Source: Brenneria izbisi
GTDB lineage: Bacteria; Pseudomonadota; Gammaproteobacteria; Enterobacterales; Enterobacteriaceae
NCBI RefSeq assembly: GCF_025840185.1
Contig: NZ_JAMPJU010000003.1
Span: forward strand, 124,001-188,000
DNA: 64,000 nucleotides
Reading direction: 5' to 3'
Both the position numbers and the translations under genes were made by a program. The notes beneath the pieces are model-generated. The model ran no database searches and had not been told where the DNA came from. It was given only the letters and a program-made list of their open reading frames with translations. Position 1 is the stretch's first letter; each line of letters opens with the position of its first letter. Shown here piece after piece: positions 11,487-26,326 of the stretch.

Positions 11487-11995
11487 TGAATAAATCTATC
11501 TGTTCGAGCGGATTGCGTTGGCTTTGGCTGGCGCTGCTGGTTTTTATTATCGACCTGGGCAGCAAACAGTGGGTGCTCTCTCAATTTGCTCTGGGAGAGA
11601 CATTGCCGCTGTTTCCTTCTCTGAATCTGCATTATGCGCGCAATTATGGTGCGGCATTCAGTTTTCTGGCGGATAAAGGCGGCTGGCAACGTTGGTTTTT
11701 TGCCGGGGTCGCGGTGGCGATTGTGGTCGCCTTGCTGGTGATGATGTATCGCGGCAGTGCACAGCAAAAGTTGAATAACATTGCCTACGCGCTGATTATC
11801 GGTGGGGCGTTAGGCAATCTGTTTGACCGCACATGGCATGGATTTGTCGTGGATATGATCGACTTCTATGTGGGGGACTGGCATTTCGCCACCTTCAATC
11901 TGGCGGATACGGCTATCTGCATTGGCGCGGCGCTAATCATACTGGAAGGCTTTTTTAATAAGCATGATGATACCGTCGAACAAAAGGGTCACTGA
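11486..11995 (+). CDS. lspA: Lipoprotein signal peptidase (signal peptidase II)
   Basis: A 169-residue inner-membrane aspartyl protease with four membrane helices that removes signal peptides from prolipoproteins. The two catalytic aspartates lie in the conserved boxes GNLFDR...VVDMIDF and FNLADTAI (about 112-145). The start overlaps the ileS stop by one base (TGATG) and the stop overlaps the fkpB start by one base, so translation is coupled. This order is standard in enterobacteria. Confidence 0.98.
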   Translation: MNKSICSSGLRWLWLALLVFIIDLGSKQWVLSQFALGETLPLFPSLNLHYARNYGAAFSFLADKGGWQRWFFAGVAVAIVVALLVMMYRGSAQQKLNNIAYALIIGGALGNLFDRTWHGFVVDMIDFYVGDWHFATFNLADTAICIGAALIILEGFFNKHDDTVEQKGH

Positions 11996-12468
11996 TGTCT
12001 GAAACTGTACAGAGCAACAGCGAGGTGCTGGTGCACTTTATTCTGACGTTGGCGGACGGCTCTGCGGCGGAGTCTACCCGTGAAAGCGGTAAGCCCGCGT
12101 TGTTTCGTCTGGGTGACGGCAGTTTGTCCCATGAATTGGAGCAGAATCTTCTGGGGCTCAAACGCGGCGACAGACGTAAGTTCACGTTGTCGTCAGAGTC
12201 TGCGTTTGGGCCGGTCAATCCCAATCTGATTCAGTTCTTCCTGCGTCGTGATTTTGCCCAGACCGGCGTGCCGGATGTAGGTACGATCATGTTGTTCAGT
12301 GGCGTGGGCGGTAATGATATGCCCGGAGTCATTCGCGAGGTGGCGGAAGAGTCCATTACGGTGGATTTCAATCATCCGCTGGCGGGTCAGGCAATTACGT
12401 TCGATCTGGAAGTGTTGGCGATCGATCCCTCTAGGCAGGAGGTTCCCCATGCAAATCTTGCTGGCTAA
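11995..12468 (+). CDS. fkpB: FKBP-type peptidyl-prolyl cis-trans isomerase FkpB (SlpA-like)
   Basis: A 157-residue cytosolic SlyD/FkpB-type prolyl isomerase and chaperone (E. coli FkpB 149). The FKBP core starts near residue 8 ([13 protein letters not shown]) and carries the inserted flap typical of this branch ([20 protein letters not shown], about 57-76). It starts one base inside the lspA stop. Its last 20 bases overlap the start of ispH, which has its own strong ribosome site inside this gene. Confidence 0.95.
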   Translation: MSETVQSNSEVLVHFILTLADGSAAESTRESGKPALFRLGDGSLSHELEQNLLGLKRGDRRKFTLSSESAFGPVNPNLIQFFLRRDFAQTGVPDVGTIMLFSGVGGNDMPGVIREVAEESITVDFNHPLAGQAITFDLEVLAIDPSRQEVPHANLAG

Positions 12469-13399
12469 CCCACGCGGTTTTTGTGCTGGTGTCGATCGGG
12501 CCATCAGCATTGTTGAACGCGCGCTGGAGATATATGGTACGCCGATCTACGTCCGTCACGAAGTGGTTCATAATCGTTATGTGGTTAATGGATTGCGTGA
12601 CCGTGGGGCGATCTTCATTGAGCAGATTAATGAAGTGCCGGATGGCTCGATTCTGATTTTCTCCGCGCATGGCGTTTCACAGGCGGTGCGTGCCGAAGCG
12701 AAGAGTCGCGATCTGACGGTTTTCGATGCAACCTGTCCTCTGGTGACCAAAGTACATATGGAGGTGGCGCGGGCCAGTCGAAAAGGCACGGAGGCGATTC
12801 TGATTGGACATGCGGGTCATCCAGAAGTCGAAGGCACCATGGGGCAGTACAATAACCCCGCAGGCGGAATGTATCTGGTGGAGTCGCCGGAAGATGTCTG
12901 GCAGTTGCAGGTGAAGGATGATACCAATCTGTGCTTTATGACGCAGACGACGTTGTCGGTTGATGATACATCGGCGGTGATTGACGCGCTGCGCGCACGC
13001 TTTCCAAAAATTATCGGCCCGCGCAAGGATGATATCTGTTACGCCACGACGAACCGTCAGGAAGCGGTACGCAATCTTGCGGCGGAAGCGGATGTGGTGC
13101 TGGTCGTGGGGTCCAGGAATTCGTCCAACTCCAATCGTCTGGCTGAATTGGCTCAACGTGCGGGAAAATCTGCGTATCTTATTGATTCATCGGAAGATAT
13201 TCAGGAAACCTGGTTGGCTGGCGTGTCCCATGTCGGCGTCACGGCTGGGGCATCGGCGCCGGATATTCTGGTTCAGCAGGTCATCAAACGCTTGCAGGCG
13301 TTAGGCGGCAAGGTTGCCGTAGAAATGCAGGGACGTGAAGAGAACATCGTTTTTGAAGTGCCGAAAGAGTTGCGTGTGGAAGTGAAGCAAATCGATTGA
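12449..13399 (+). CDS. ispH: 4-hydroxy-3-methylbut-2-enyl diphosphate reductase IspH
   Basis: The last step of the MEP isoprenoid pathway, making IPP and DMAPP with a [4Fe-4S] cluster. It has 316 residues, identical in length to E. coli. The three cluster cysteines are visible in GFCAG (Cys12), DATCPLVTK (about 96) and [11 protein letters not shown] (about 197). The ATG at 12449 is chosen because AGGAGG lies 6 bases upstream and the protein begins [14 protein letters not shown] as in the family. It overlaps the end of fkpB by 20 bases. A longer in-frame extension upstream is not real. Confidence 0.98.
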   Translation: MQILLANPRGFCAGVDRAISIVERALEIYGTPIYVRHEVVHNRYVVNGLRDRGAIFIEQINEVPDGSILIFSAHGVSQAVRAEAKSRDLTVFDATCPLVTKVHMEVARASRKGTEAILIGHAGHPEVEGTMGQYNNPAGGMYLVESPEDVWQLQVKDDTNLCFMTQTTLSVDDTSAVIDALRARFPKIIGPRKDDICYATTNRQEAVRNLAAEADVVLVVGSRNSSNSNRLAELAQRAGKSAYLIDSSEDIQETWLAGVSHVGVTAGASAPDILVQQVIKRLQALGGKVAVEMQGREENIVFEVPKELRVEVKQID

Positions 13400-14537
<1,138 letters not shown>

Positions 14538-14744
14538 TTAATGATTGTTTTTTTATAATTTATAACTCAATGATAAAAGTAGCGATTTATATCGTTACTT
14601 TTATTAATTGGTGTTGTGGGTTTTTATGATGACATATTTGAGTTTTTAACTGTTATTTATCGCTATTCATGCCTGAATTTCCTCGATGGAAGCGATAAAT
14701 GCGTGATGTTGATTGATTATTACTCATATTTTAACAATGTTGGT

Positions 14745-14760
14745 TAGCAACCGTTTACTT
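14745..14760 (+). promoter_or_regulatory. PurR-type operator upstream of carAB
   Basis: TAGCAACCGTTTACTT matches the 16-base PurR consensus ANGCAANCGNTTNCNT at every fixed position except the first. It lies about 110 bases upstream of P1, as in the purine-repressed E. coli carAB operon. Confidence 0.7.
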
Positions 14761-14844
14761 GCCCCAGTTGATGTGCTTTTTTAAGGTTGTGAGCAGTTAT
14801 TTACGGCGGAAAGCATAAAAAGGTGAGAAAAAAGACGGTTGGAG

Positions 14845-14873
14845 TAGACAAGTTGGCAGGCCATCATTAAAAT
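14845..14873 (+). promoter_or_regulatory. carAB promoter P1
   Basis: TAGACA (14845-14850), a 17-base spacer and TAAAAT (14868-14873). The position matches the pyrimidine-controlled upstream promoter P1 of E. coli carAB. The rest of the 446-base gap after dapB is AT-rich regulatory DNA with no gene. Confidence 0.65.
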
Positions 14874-14934
14874 GCGCCCAATTTGCCAAAAATTTACCTT
14901 ACAGGTGGTTTTTGCATTGATTTAGAGCGATGAA

Positions 14935-14972
14935 TCTGAATTAATATGCAAATAACATGATTTTTTATTCCT
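14935..14972 (+). promoter_or_regulatory. Tandem ARG boxes over carAB promoter P2
   Basis: Two adjacent 18-base ArgR-like sites, TCTGAATTAATATGCAAA (14935-14952) and ACATGATTTTTTATTCCT (14955-14972), lie just before the carA ribosome site. In E. coli the equivalent sites overlap P2 and mediate arginine repression. Confidence 0.75.
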
Positions 14973-14983
14973 TGGAGGGTGTT

Positions 14984-16132
14984 TTGATTAAGTCAGCGCT
15001 ATTGGTTCTGGAAGACGGAACCCAATTCCATGGTCGGGCGATTGGGGCGGAAGGATCGGCTGTGGGGGAAGTGGTCTTCAATACGTCGATGACCGGTTAT
15101 CAAGAAATCCTTACTGATCCTTCCTATTCTCGCCAGATCGTCACTCTCACTTATCCTCATATTGGTAATGTCGGCGCCAACAAAGCCGATGAAGAATCTC
15201 CCGCTATACATGCTCAGGGTCTGGTTATTCGTGACCTGCCGCTGATCGCCAGTAACTACCGCAGTGAAGAAACCCTGTCCGATTACCTCAAGCGCAACAA
15301 CATTGTCGCCATCGCTGATATCGATACTCGCAAGCTGACGCGTTTACTGCGTGAAAAAGGCGCTCAGAACGGCTGCATTATCGCGGGCGATGCGCCAGAT
15401 GCGGCGCTGGCGCTGGAAAAAGCCAAAGCGTTTCCTGGGCTGAAAGGGATGGATTTGGCGAAAGAAGTGACCACGGCGGAAAGTTACCGTTGGCTGCAAG
15501 GCAGTTGGACGCTGGAAGGCGATTTACCCGCCGCCAGACAAGAAAGCGAACTGCCTTTCCATGTGGTGGCGTATGACTATGGCGTGAAACGCAATATCCT
15601 GCGTCTGCTGGTGGACAGAGGATGCCGCCTTACCGTGGTGCCGGCGCAAACTTCCGCGCAAGAGGTCTTGAAGCTTAACCCGGATGGGATATTCCTTTCC
15701 AACGGCCCAGGCGACCCTGAACCTTGCGACTACGCTATCCGCGCGATTAAAACGTTCCTGGAAACGGATATTCCGGTCTTCGGTATCTGCCTTGGCCATC
15801 AGTTGCTGGCACTGGCCAGCGGCGCGAAGACGATCAAAATGAAGCTGGGGCATCATGGCGGCAATCATCCGGTAAAAGATCTGGATAATAACCGCGTGAT
15901 GATTACCGCCCAGAACCACGGTTTCGCCGTTGATGAAAATAATCTGCCCGACACGCTGCGGGTGACGCACAAATCGTTGTTTGACCACACGGTTCAGGGA
16001 ATTCATCGCACCGATAAAGCGGCTTTCAGCTTTCAGGGACACCCGGAAGCCAGCCCCGGCCCGCATGATGCGGCGCCTTTTTTCGACCACTTTATTGAAT
16101 TGATTCAGACTTACCGTTCTTCAGCGAAATAA
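14984..16132 (+). CDS. carA: Carbamoyl-phosphate synthase small (glutaminase) subunit
   Basis: It hydrolyses glutamine and channels ammonia to CarB to make carbamoyl phosphate for arginine and pyrimidines. The class I amidotransferase triad is visible: Cys in GICLGHQL (about 267-274) and His/Glu in GHPEASPG (about 352-359). I chose the TTG at 14984, behind GGAGGGT, rather than the upstream ATG at 14957. This gives [12 protein letters not shown] and 382 residues, exactly the E. coli protein, which also starts with TTG. carB begins 14 bases downstream. Confidence 0.97.
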   Translation: MIKSALLVLEDGTQFHGRAIGAEGSAVGEVVFNTSMTGYQEILTDPSYSRQIVTLTYPHIGNVGANKADEESPAIHAQGLVIRDLPLIASNYRSEETLSDYLKRNNIVAIADIDTRKLTRLLREKGAQNGCIIAGDAPDAALALEKAKAFPGLKGMDLAKEVTTAESYRWLQGSWTLEGDLPAARQESELPFHVVAYDYGVKRNILRLLVDRGCRLTVVPAQTSAQEVLKLNPDGIFLSNGPGDPEPCDYAIRAIKTFLETDIPVFGICLGHQLLALASGAKTIKMKLGHHGGNHPVKDLDNNRVMITAQNHGFAVDENNLPDTLRVTHKSLFDHTVQGIHRTDKAAFSFQGHPEASPGPHDAAPFFDHFIELIQTYRSSAK

Positions 16133-16146
16133 TCAGGAGCGAGAAA

Positions 16147-19371
<3,225 letters not shown>

Positions 19372-19397
19372 TTAATCGTTTATCCGCAACAGGAAAA

Positions 19398-19434
19398 GAA
19401 AAGCCAGCGTTGATGATAAACGCTGGCTTTTTTC
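19398..19434 (+). terminator. Rho-independent terminator of carAB
   Basis: The stem AAGCCAGCGT/ACGCTGGCTT with a TTTTTT tail lies 27 bases after the carB stop. Confidence 0.88.
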
Positions 19435-19607
19435 AGCCACAACGCTTCATTTTCTGACGTGTAACGCCTTCTCCCTTGTCTCTCCTGTTTTTTTGCTCGG
19501 TGCGTTATTGCTACTTACTGCTGAATGAACAGAATAATCAGCTATACTTATTACTATTGTTTGAATTTTTATGTTGTAAATAACATTTTCAACAATAAGA
19601 GGTAAGT

Positions 19608-20540
19608 ATGAGTGTCAACGAAAAGAACCGCACGGTAACTCAGGAGACATTATCGCCACTGACGGGAAAACATCCGTCAGAGGCCTATCCCAAGCCTCCT
19701 TTTGAAAGTCAGCCGCAGGAGCCGCCAGGTCTTGCCAGCAAAATGAAACCAGTCCCCGATCATGGCGAAAAAAGCTACCGCGGCAGCGGGCGGCTGAATG
19801 GTCGTAAAGCATTGGTCACCGGGGGCGATTCCGGGATCGGTCGTGCCGTTGCCATTGCCTACGCCAGAGAAGGCGCGGACGTTGCGATTAATTATTTGCC
19901 AGAGGAGGAGTCGGATGCGCGGGAAGTGATCGCGCTGATTCGTGCTGAAGGGCGTATCGCGGTGGCGATCCCCGGCGATATCCGCACGGAGGATTTTTGT
20001 CGGCGTCTGGTCAATGAGGCGGTTGAAAAACTGGGGGGGCTGGACATTTTGGTGAACAATGCCGGTCGGCAGCAGTATGTGGAATCGATTGACGATCTCA
20101 CAACGGAAGCCTTTGATGCCACGTTTAAAACCAATGTGTATGCGCCATTTTGGATCACGAAAGCCGCGATGCCCCATTTGCAGCCGGGTTCCGTCATCAT
20201 CAATACCGCATCCGTGCAGGCATTCGATCCCAGCGCCATTCTGCTCGATTATGCTCAAACCAAAGCCTGTAACGTCGCTTTTACCAAAGCGTTAGCAAAG
20301 CAGGTGGCGGCAAAAGGCATTCGCGTCAATGCGGTGGCGCCGGGGCCTTACTGGACGCCGTTGCAACCGAGTGGCGGACAACCGATGGACAAAGTGATGG
20401 AATTTGCCGCGAGTGCGCCATTGGGACGTCCTGGGCAGCCGGTGGAGATCGCGCCATTATATGTGACGCTGGCATCGGCGGAATGCAGCTTCGCGTCAGG
20501 GCAGGTATGGTGCTCCGATGGCGGGACAGGCACGCTCTGA
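19608..20540 (+). CDS. Short-chain dehydrogenase/reductase, YghA/YhdF stress type
   Basis: A 310-residue NAD(P)-dependent oxidoreductase. After a polar proline-rich N-terminal extension (about 1-55, with YPKPPFESQPQ) comes the Rossmann fold, with TGGDSGIGR (about 71-79) as the coenzyme loop, NNAG (about 150), and the catalytic Tyr-x3-Lys in DYAQTKA (about 214-220). The extension and the GEKSYRGSGRLNGRKALVTGG segment are typical of the E. coli YghA/Bacillus general-stress group. The substrate is unknown. The ATG follows GAGGTAAGT. It stands alone between carB and a convergent exporter gene. Confidence 0.85.
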   Translation: MSVNEKNRTVTQETLSPLTGKHPSEAYPKPPFESQPQEPPGLASKMKPVPDHGEKSYRGSGRLNGRKALVTGGDSGIGRAVAIAYAREGADVAINYLPEEESDAREVIALIRAEGRIAVAIPGDIRTEDFCRRLVNEAVEKLGGLDILVNNAGRQQYVESIDDLTTEAFDATFKTNVYAPFWITKAAMPHLQPGSVIINTASVQAFDPSAILLDYAQTKACNVAFTKALAKQVAAKGIRVNAVAPGPYWTPLQPSGGQPMDKVMEFAASAPLGRPGQPVEIAPLYVTLASAECSFASGQVWCSDGGTGTL

Positions 20541-20550
20541 CAGTTGGCAG

Positions 20551-20572
20551 TCGGCCCGCTCATTCAGCGGGT
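20551..20572. terminator. Small hairpin between convergent genes
   Basis: The short stem GACCCGCT/AGCGGGTC-like repeat lies between the dehydrogenase and the exporter gene. It is a weak terminator candidate with no clear T-run. Confidence 0.35.
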
Positions 20573-20583
20573 CCTGAGATTGC

Positions 20584-21198
20584 TTAACCCAGTGCGACTT
20601 TGATACCGAGGGCAATCAAAACCGTACCCAGCAATTTATCCACCAACTTCTGCGCCTTTTCCAGACCACGGCGTACTGGCCCGCTTTGGAAAATAATCAC
20701 CAGCAACGGCCACCAGATTACCGATAATCCCCAAATAATCATGGCGTACCATAGCTTTTCGCCAACGCCGGAATCAGTGCTCAACACCTGAGTAAATACC
20801 GCCAGGAAAAACAATGTCGCTTTGGGGTTGAGCAGATTGCATAAATAACCTTGTAAAAAGGCTTTTTTCAGGCTGACTTGCTGTTTCGTCAAATTTGATA
20901 CCGCCATTTTACTTTCGCCGCGGGATAGCAGCGCCAGGATCCCCACCCAGATCAGATAAGCGGCGCCCGCATATTTCAGCAGGTTGAACAGCCATGGTGT
21001 GGTGGTGATCATCACCGCCAGTCCAGCGACGCAGTATGCCATATGCGTCGCCACGCCGCAGACCACGCCGAATGCGGTCATCAACGCGGCAATGCGTGGA
21101 TAACGAGCAGCATTTTTGATCACCAGAAAAAAATCAGGACCGGGAGAAAGCATACCCAAAGTGGCAATCGTGGCGACAAATAATGACGTTTCTAACAT
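20584..21198 (-). CDS. LysE/RhtC-family amino acid exporter
   Basis: A 204-residue inner-membrane protein with about six hydrophobic segments. The family signature SPGPDFFLV is near residues 18-26 and a conserved LLNPKATLFFLAVF segment is near 119-132. These proteins export amino acids or homoserine lactones. The substrate of this one is not predictable. I chose the ATG at 21198 (MLETSLF), with GGAA upstream, over an upstream start at 21276 that would add a non-family 26-residue leader. It is not the closest RhtC or RhtB orthologue by eye, so no symbol is given. Confidence 0.85.
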   Translation of the reverse strand: MLETSLFVATIATLGMLSPGPDFFLVIKNAARYPRIAALMTAFGVVCGVATHMAYCVAGLAVMITTTPWLFNLLKYAGAAYLIWVGILALLSRGESKMAVSNLTKQQVSLKKAFLQGYLCNLLNPKATLFFLAVFTQVLSTDSGVGEKLWYAMIIWGLSVIWWPLLVIIFQSGPVRRGLEKAQKLVDKLLGTVLIALGIKVALG

Positions 21199-21361
21199 GA
21201 TCTGTTCCAGATGGATAAAATAGAAAGAGTGAACGCGTAGAATGATAGCGGCAGAATCACGAATTGGCATCTTCATTATTGGCTATTGCCAGACAATATG
21301 TTAACAAGTCTCCTTTCTTTATTTAGGGATATTTTCCGTGGCTCAGGATCGGGATAAAAAC

Positions 21362-22138
21362 ATGGTCAGTGAAATATCACAGCAACGGGAGATTACCCGG
21401 CTGTGCATTCAGTGCGCGCTTTTGCTGTTACAGCACGGCGCGGAAAGTATGGTTGTAGAAAAGTTGTCTTCCCGGCTTGGCTTGGCATTGGGAGTTGATA
21501 GCGTTGAGACGTCGATCTCGGCAAATGCCATCGTACTGAGCACCATCATTCAGGGACATTGCCTGACATCCACGCGAAAGAATGTTGATCGCGGCATCAA
21601 CATGCATGTAGTGACGGAGGTGCAACATGTGGTGATTATGGCTGAGCATAAATTGCTTGATATCGCGGGGGTGGAAAAACGGTTTGCCCATATCAAGCCG
21701 CTGCGCTATCCACGTTGGTTGATGGTGTCTATTGTGGCGCTTTCCTGTGGTTGTTTCAGCCGCTTGAATGGCGGCGGATGGGATGCTTTTCTCGTCACGA
21801 TGATTGCCAGCGGCCTGGCGATGTATGTCAGACAGATTTTTACCGCCCGGCACATGAACCCAATGATTAACTTTTGTATTACGGCTTTCGTGGCGACCTC
21901 GGCGTCGGGATTGTTGATGAAGCTTCCCGTTTTTCAACAGACGTCAACCGTGGCGATGGCCGCCAGCGTCTTGCTGTTGGTTCCCGGTTTTCCGCTGATC
22001 AATGCGGTGGCCGACATGTTTAAAGGACACGTCAATACCGGGCTGGCGCGCTGGACGGTAGCCAGCCTGCTGACACTGGCTACCTGTATCGGCGTGGTAA
22101 TGGCGCTAGCGCTATGGGGGTTACGCGGATGGGCTTAA
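21362..22138 (+). CDS. yjjP: YjjP, threonine/serine exporter family (large part)
   Basis: The N-terminal partner of a split ThrE-like exporter. The cytosolic N-terminal part (about 1-110) has [19 protein letters not shown] and [21 protein letters not shown] as in E. coli YjjP, followed by about five membrane helices ending [18 protein letters not shown]. In E. coli, YjjPB exports succinate. From the ATG at 21362 (GGGAT upstream) it is 258 residues. A GTG at 21338, also with a ribosome site, would add eight residues. Its last 10 bases overlap yjjB. Confidence 0.93.
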   Translation: MVSEISQQREITRLCIQCALLLLQHGAESMVVEKLSSRLGLALGVDSVETSISANAIVLSTIIQGHCLTSTRKNVDRGINMHVVTEVQHVVIMAEHKLLDIAGVEKRFAHIKPLRYPRWLMVSIVALSCGCFSRLNGGGWDAFLVTMIASGLAMYVRQIFTARHMNPMINFCITAFVATSASGLLMKLPVFQQTSTVAMAASVLLLVPGFPLINAVADMFKGHVNTGLARWTVASLLTLATCIGVVMALALWGLRGWA

Positions 22139-22599
22139 CGTTGCTGTGGGCGCTGTTACAGGATATGGCTTTGGCGGCTGTACCGGCGTTGGGGTTCGCC
22201 ATGGTCTTCAATGTCCCGGTCAAAGCGCTGCGCTATTGCGCGGCATTGGGGGCGTTGGGACATGGCGTGAGGTTTATCGCCATGCACTTCGGTTTGAATA
22301 TCGAATGGGCCTCGTTTCTGGCGGCGATTACGATAGGCATCATCGGTATTCGCTGGTCACGCTGGTTACTGGCGCATCCCAAAGTGTTTACTGTCGCGGC
22401 GGTTATTCCCATGTTTCCAGGGATTTCGGCCTATACCGCGATGATTTCCCTGGTGGAAATTTCGCATCTTGGTTACAGCGAAGAATTAATGAGCATCATG
22501 GTGACCAATTTTCTTAAAGCCAGTTTTATTGTCGGCGCGCTGTCGATCGGATTATCTCTGCCGGGGATATGGCTGTATCGCAAACGTCCGGGTGTGTAG
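22129..22599 (+). CDS. yjjB: YjjB, threonine/serine exporter family (small part)
   Basis: A 156-residue membrane protein, the C-terminal partner of YjjP. Conserved family text includes [10 protein letters not shown] and [22 protein letters not shown] (split here for length). The ATG at 22129 lies inside yjjP, behind GGGGG. An in-frame ATG 15 bases upstream would also work but gives a longer N-terminus than E. coli. The overlap argues for coupled translation and a two-protein complex. Confidence 0.93.
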   Translation: MGLTLLWALLQDMALAAVPALGFAMVFNVPVKALRYCAALGALGHGVRFIAMHFGLNIEWASFLAAITIGIIGIRWSRWLLAHPKVFTVAAVIPMFPGISAYTAMISLVEISHLGYSEELMSIMVTNFLKASFIVGALSIGLSLPGIWLYRKRPGV

Positions 22600-22696
22600 T
22601 TCGCGTCGAAGCGCTCTTATATTGCACCATCCGTATCGACGAGTGAGAGGGCTTTACGTATAGTGTCAGCAATTTTCTGACCTACAGGGTTTCACC

Positions 22697-23179
22697 ATGG
22701 TTATTAGTTTGATTGCTGCATTGGCGGTAGATCGCGTTATCGGCATGGAAAATGCCATGCCGTGGCATTTACCGGCTGATTTGGCGTGGTTTAAGCACCA
22801 TACACAAGGTAAGCCTATCGTCATGGGGCGCAATACTTTCCGCTCCATTGGTCAGCCATTGCCGGGCAGACATAATATTGTCGTCAGCCGGCTGCCCGGC
22901 GACGATGATCGCGTGACTTGGGTCGCTTCGCTGGATGAGGCGCTGGTCGCCGCGGGTGAGGCGAAAGAGGTGATGATCATTGGCGGTGGCAGTATCTATC
23001 AACAGATGTTGCCAAAGGCGCATCGCCTGTATTTGACTCACATTGATGCAGAAGTGGAAGGCGATACGCATTTCCCGGATTACGAACCTGATGAGTGGCT
23101 TTCTACGTTCAGCGAGTTCCATGATGCTGATGAACGAAACTCACACAGTTACTGTTTTGAGATTTTAGAGCGCCGATAG
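22697..23179 (+). CDS. folA: Dihydrofolate reductase
   Basis: A 160-residue cytosolic enzyme that reduces dihydrofolate with NADPH and is the trimethoprim target. Landmarks: [16 protein letters not shown] at the N-terminus, the Met20-loop NAMPWHLP, the active-site Asp in PADLAWFK (about residue 27), and the NADPH loop GRNTFRSIG (about 43-51). The length is as E. coli FolA (159). It is a single gene with its own terminator, convergent with apaH. Confidence 0.98.
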   Translation: MVISLIAALAVDRVIGMENAMPWHLPADLAWFKHHTQGKPIVMGRNTFRSIGQPLPGRHNIVVSRLPGDDDRVTWVASLDEALVAAGEAKEVMIIGGGSIYQQMLPKAHRLYLTHIDAEVEGDTHFPDYEPDEWLSTFSEFHDADERNSHSYCFEILERR

Positions 23180-23206
23180 TCTTTTATTTATCCTGCTCTG
23201 CAATGT

Positions 23207-23233
23207 GAACCCGCTATTATGGCGGGTTTTTAT
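23207..23233 (+). terminator. Rho-independent terminator of folA
   Basis: The stem AACCCGC/GCGGGTT with loop TATTATG and a following TTTTATTTT lies 28 bases after the folA stop. Confidence 0.85.
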
Positions 23234-23282
23234 TTTCTGGCGCGTTAATAACGCGATTGCGGATACCGGCAAAGCGGTCAAT

Positions 23283-24119
23283 TTAACCGGTGGTGTCCGC
23301 TTTCGGGGAGGGCAGGGATTTTTGCGTGAAATAGCGTTTGTCTTCCCAACGCAGCATGGTCAGTTTTCCGCCCCAGCAGCAGCCGGTATCCAGCGCGTAG
23401 ATGTTCTCCGGCGTGCCTTTTCCTTCCAGCGAAGCCCAGTGTCCGAAAGCGATGGCATATTCCCCGGCGATTTTACCGGGTAGTTCGAACCAGGGTTTTA
23501 GTAAGGACGGAGCCTTATTGGGCGGTTCTTTGCACAGCATATCCAACTGACCGCCTGAGAAGCAGTAGCGCATGCGGGTAAAAACATTTGTGCTGAAGCG
23601 TAGGCGAGGCAGACCACTGAGTTCAGGGAGCCAGTGGTTCGGCATATCGCCGTACATGGTATCCAGAAACAGAGGATAGCTATCGCTGCTCAGGATGGAT
23701 TCCACTTCGCGGGCGCAGATTTTCGCCGTTTCCAGATCCCACTGTGGGGTGATGCCTGCATGGGCCATCACCAGCTTTAAATCGTCATCGATCTGCAATA
23801 TCGGTTGTTTACGCAGCCAGTTAATCAATTCGTCCGCATCCGCTGCTTCCAGCAACGGTGCCAGGCGATCTTTGGGCTTGCTGCGGCTGATCCCGGCATA
23901 CACCGCCAGTAAATGCAGGTCGTGATTACCCAGAACAAGCCGAACGGCGGGGCCGAGTGAACGAACAAAACGCAGCACGCCAAGCGAATCGGGACCGCGC
24001 GCCACCAGATCGCCCGTCAGCCACAAGGTATCTTGCTCAGGATGAAAGGAAACTTGCGCTAATAGCGCCTGAAGTTCAGCTAAACAACCGTGAACATCGC
24101 CAACTAAATAGGTAGACAT
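23283..24119 (-). CDS. apaH: Diadenosine tetraphosphatase ApaH
   Basis: A 278-residue metallophosphatase that splits Ap4A symmetrically to ADP and also removes Np4 RNA caps in E. coli. The metal-binding signatures are GDVHGC (about 7-12), [11 protein letters not shown] (about 35-45) and LGNHDLH (about 62-68). It is the last gene of the lptD-surA-pdxA-rsmA-apaG-apaH run, two bases after apaG, as in E. coli. Confidence 0.97.
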   Translation of the reverse strand: MSTYLVGDVHGCLAELQALLAQVSFHPEQDTLWLTGDLVARGPDSLGVLRFVRSLGPAVRLVLGNHDLHLLAVYAGISRSKPKDRLAPLLEAADADELINWLRKQPILQIDDDLKLVMAHAGITPQWDLETAKICAREVESILSSDSYPLFLDTMYGDMPNHWLPELSGLPRLRFSTNVFTRMRYCFSGGQLDMLCKEPPNKAPSLLKPWFELPGKIAGEYAIAFGHWASLEGKGTPENIYALDTGCCWGGKLTMLRWEDKRYFTQKSLPSPKADTTG

Positions 24120-24121
24120 AA

Positions 24122-24502
24122 TTAATGTATCAGTGAAGAGATTGCCAGACGAAATACGGGGATGCTGACCTGGAATGTGTCGCCTTGATGATCGACCATT
24201 TGGTAGTGGCCTTCCATTGTTCCCAGCGGAGTTTCCAGCACGGTGCCGCTGGTATACTGAAATTCCTCGCCGGGGGGGATCAGCGGTTGTTCACCGACCA
24301 CGCCCTCGCCCTGTACTTCCGTTTGACGCCCATTGGCATTGGTAATGAGCCAGTAGCGGCCAAGCAAACGCACCGGATGCCGTCCCAGATTGCGGACAGT
24401 GATCGTATAGGCAAAGACAAAACGCTCTTCATCCGGTTGTGACTGTGACTCGACGTAGAAACTTTGAACCTGTACACAAACACGGGGCGCATTAATCATC
24501 AC
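24122..24502 (-). CDS. apaG: ApaG/CorD domain protein
   Basis: A 126-residue single-domain protein with an immunoglobulin-like beta fold (E. coli ApaG 125). Conserved text includes [14 protein letters not shown] and the glycine-rich loop [17 protein letters not shown]. It has been linked to cobalt and magnesium traits in Salmonella, but its biochemical role is unsettled. Two adjacent ATGs begin the frame. It lies 11 bases after rsmA in the same run. Confidence 0.95.
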   Translation of the reverse strand: MMINAPRVCVQVQSFYVESQSQPDEERFVFAYTITVRNLGRHPVRLLGRYWLITNANGRQTEVQGEGVVGEQPLIPPGEEFQYTSGTVLETPLGTMEGHYQMVDHQGDTFQVSIPVFRLAISSLIH

Positions 24503-24513
24503 AACGACTCCAG

Positions 24514-25332
24514 TTATTCCTGTGTGGCAGGATGCCCGGTCAACCAGTTAGCCAACCGACAATATTGCTCGACAGTAACATTTTCTGCCCGACTGCCCGG
24601 ATCAACACCCAGTTCAGTCAACTGTTCCGGGGTAAAGAGATTGCCCAGACTGTTGCGCAGTGTTTTACGGCGCTGGTTAAAGGCTTCTGTCGTGATCCGG
24701 CTTAATACGCGAATATCTTTTACCGGATAGGGAACCTCGGCATGAGGCACCAGACGCACCACGGCAGAATCCACTTTGGGGGCTGGCTTGAACGCGCTAG
24801 GCGGGACTTCCAGCACCGGGATAATCTGACAGTAATATTGCGCCATCACGCTCAGACGACCATAAGCCTTATTGTTTGGTCCGGCAACCAGACGGTTAAC
24901 CACTTCTTTCTGCAACATAAAATGCATGTCGCGGATAGACTGAGTATAACGGAACAGATGGAACATCAATGGCGTAGAAATATTATACGGTAAATTGCCG
25001 AATACGCGCAGCGGTTGTCCGGCTTGCTCCGCCAGATCTGAAAAATCGATCGTCATCGCGTCCTGCTGAATAATGGTCAGCTTATCTTGCAGCGTCGGAT
25101 GCGTTTCCAGCCGGGCCGCCAGATCCCGATCCAGTTCGATCACCGTAAAATGATCGATACGTTCGCCAACCGGGGTCGTTAACGCGCCAAGACCGGGGCC
25201 GATCTCCACGATGGCCTCTCCGCGCTGCGGATAAATGGCGGAAACAATACTGTCGATCACGAAATGATCGCTTAAAAAGTTTTGCCCAAAGCGTTTACGG
25301 GCGAAGTGACCTTGGTGTACTCGATTATTCAT
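24514..25332 (-). CDS. rsmA: 16S rRNA (A1518/A1519) dimethyltransferase RsmA (KsgA)
   Basis: A 272-residue SAM-dependent enzyme that dimethylates two adjacent adenosines near the 3' end of 16S rRNA; its loss gives kasugamycin resistance. The SAM site is [10 protein letters not shown] (about 43-52) and the catalytic motif IV is NLPYNIS (about 113-119). The N-terminus, RKRFGQNFL, is diagnostic. The start overlaps the pdxA stop by eight bases. Confidence 0.98.
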   Translation of the reverse strand: MNNRVHQGHFARKRFGQNFLSDHFVIDSIVSAIYPQRGEAIVEIGPGLGALTTPVGERIDHFTVIELDRDLAARLETHPTLQDKLTIIQQDAMTIDFSDLAEQAGQPLRVFGNLPYNISTPLMFHLFRYTQSIRDMHFMLQKEVVNRLVAGPNNKAYGRLSVMAQYYCQIIPVLEVPPSAFKPAPKVDSAVVRLVPHAEVPYPVKDIRVLSRITTEAFNQRRKTLRNSLGNLFTPEQLTELGVDPGSRAENVTVEQYCRLANWLTGHPATQE

Positions 25333-26326
25333 TAATATGTTTTATCATTTTGATGGCAAGATTTAATGCCGTGGTAAAGCTACCGTGATCGGCGCGGCCC
25401 GTGGCGGCAAGCTCCAACGCCGTGCCATGATCGACCGAGGTGCGGATAAACGGCAGCCCCAGCGTAATATTGACCGCGCGGCCAAAGCCCTGATATTTCA
25501 GCACCGGCAGGCCCTGATCGTGATACATCGCCAGCACCGCATCCGCATGTTGCAGATACTTTGGCTGGAAGAGCGTGTCCGCGGGCAGCGGGCCAATGAG
25601 CGTCATACCTTGTCGGCGCAGTTCGTCCAACGCGGGCGTAATGATATCCAGTTCTTCACGGCCCATGTGACCGCCTTCACCGGCATGTGGATTCAGGCCG
25701 CATACGTAAATCCGCGGCTGAGCCAGCCCAAACCTGGCTTGCAGGTCGTGATGCAAAATAGTGATGACTTCATGCAGACTTTGCCGGGTAATCGCCCCTG
25801 ACACTTCAGATAACGGCAGGTGGGTTGTCGCCAGCGCGACCCGTAATTCTTCCGTCGCCAGCATCATGACAACCCGCTTACAAGCACTGCGTTCGGCGAA
25901 AAATTCGGTATGACCGCTGAAGGCTATGCCGGCATCGTTAATAATGCCTTTATGCACCGGCCCGGTAACCAGCGCCGCAAATTCGCCGCTCAGACAACCA
26001 TCGCATGCCCGCGCCAGCGTCTTGATAACGTAGGCGCTGTGGTTGACATTAAGCTGGCCTGGAATCGCTGTTGCCGGTGTGGTAATCGGCAGGATGGTTA
26101 AACTTCCCGCGGGTTGTCCTTTAGCAGATTGTTCCGGCTGGTAGTGCTGCAAAGTAAGCGGCAAACTCAATTGTCGCGCGCGGCTTAACAACAGGTCGGG
26201 ATCTGCGCACACCACCAATTCAACCGGCCATGACTGTTGCGCCAGGGCAATGACCAAATCGGGACCAATCCCGGCGGGTTCGCCGGGAGTGATTACGATG
26301 CGTGGGATGCCGCGCTCAGTCTGCAT
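25325..26326 (-). CDS. pdxA: 4-hydroxythreonine-4-phosphate dehydrogenase PdxA
   Basis: A 333-residue NAD-dependent metalloenzyme of pyridoxal phosphate synthesis (E. coli 329). Family features: [12 protein letters not shown] (about 12-23), the metal-ligand region SGHTEFFAE (about 136-144), [13 protein letters not shown] (about 209-221) and [12 protein letters not shown] (about 266-277). The start overlaps the surA stop by one base, the classic E. coli surA-pdxA-ksgA coupling. Confidence 0.97.
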   Translation of the reverse strand: MQTERGIPRIVITPGEPAGIGPDLVIALAQQSWPVELVVCADPDLLLSRARQLSLPLTLQHYQPEQSAKGQPAGSLTILPITTPATAIPGQLNVNHSAYVIKTLARACDGCLSGEFAALVTGPVHKGIINDAGIAFSGHTEFFAERSACKRVVMMLATEELRVALATTHLPLSEVSGAITRQSLHEVITILHHDLQARFGLAQPRIYVCGLNPHAGEGGHMGREELDIITPALDELRRQGMTLIGPLPADTLFQPKYLQHADAVLAMYHDQGLPVLKYQGFGRAVNITLGLPFIRTSVDHGTALELAATGRADHGSFTTALNLAIKMIKHINE

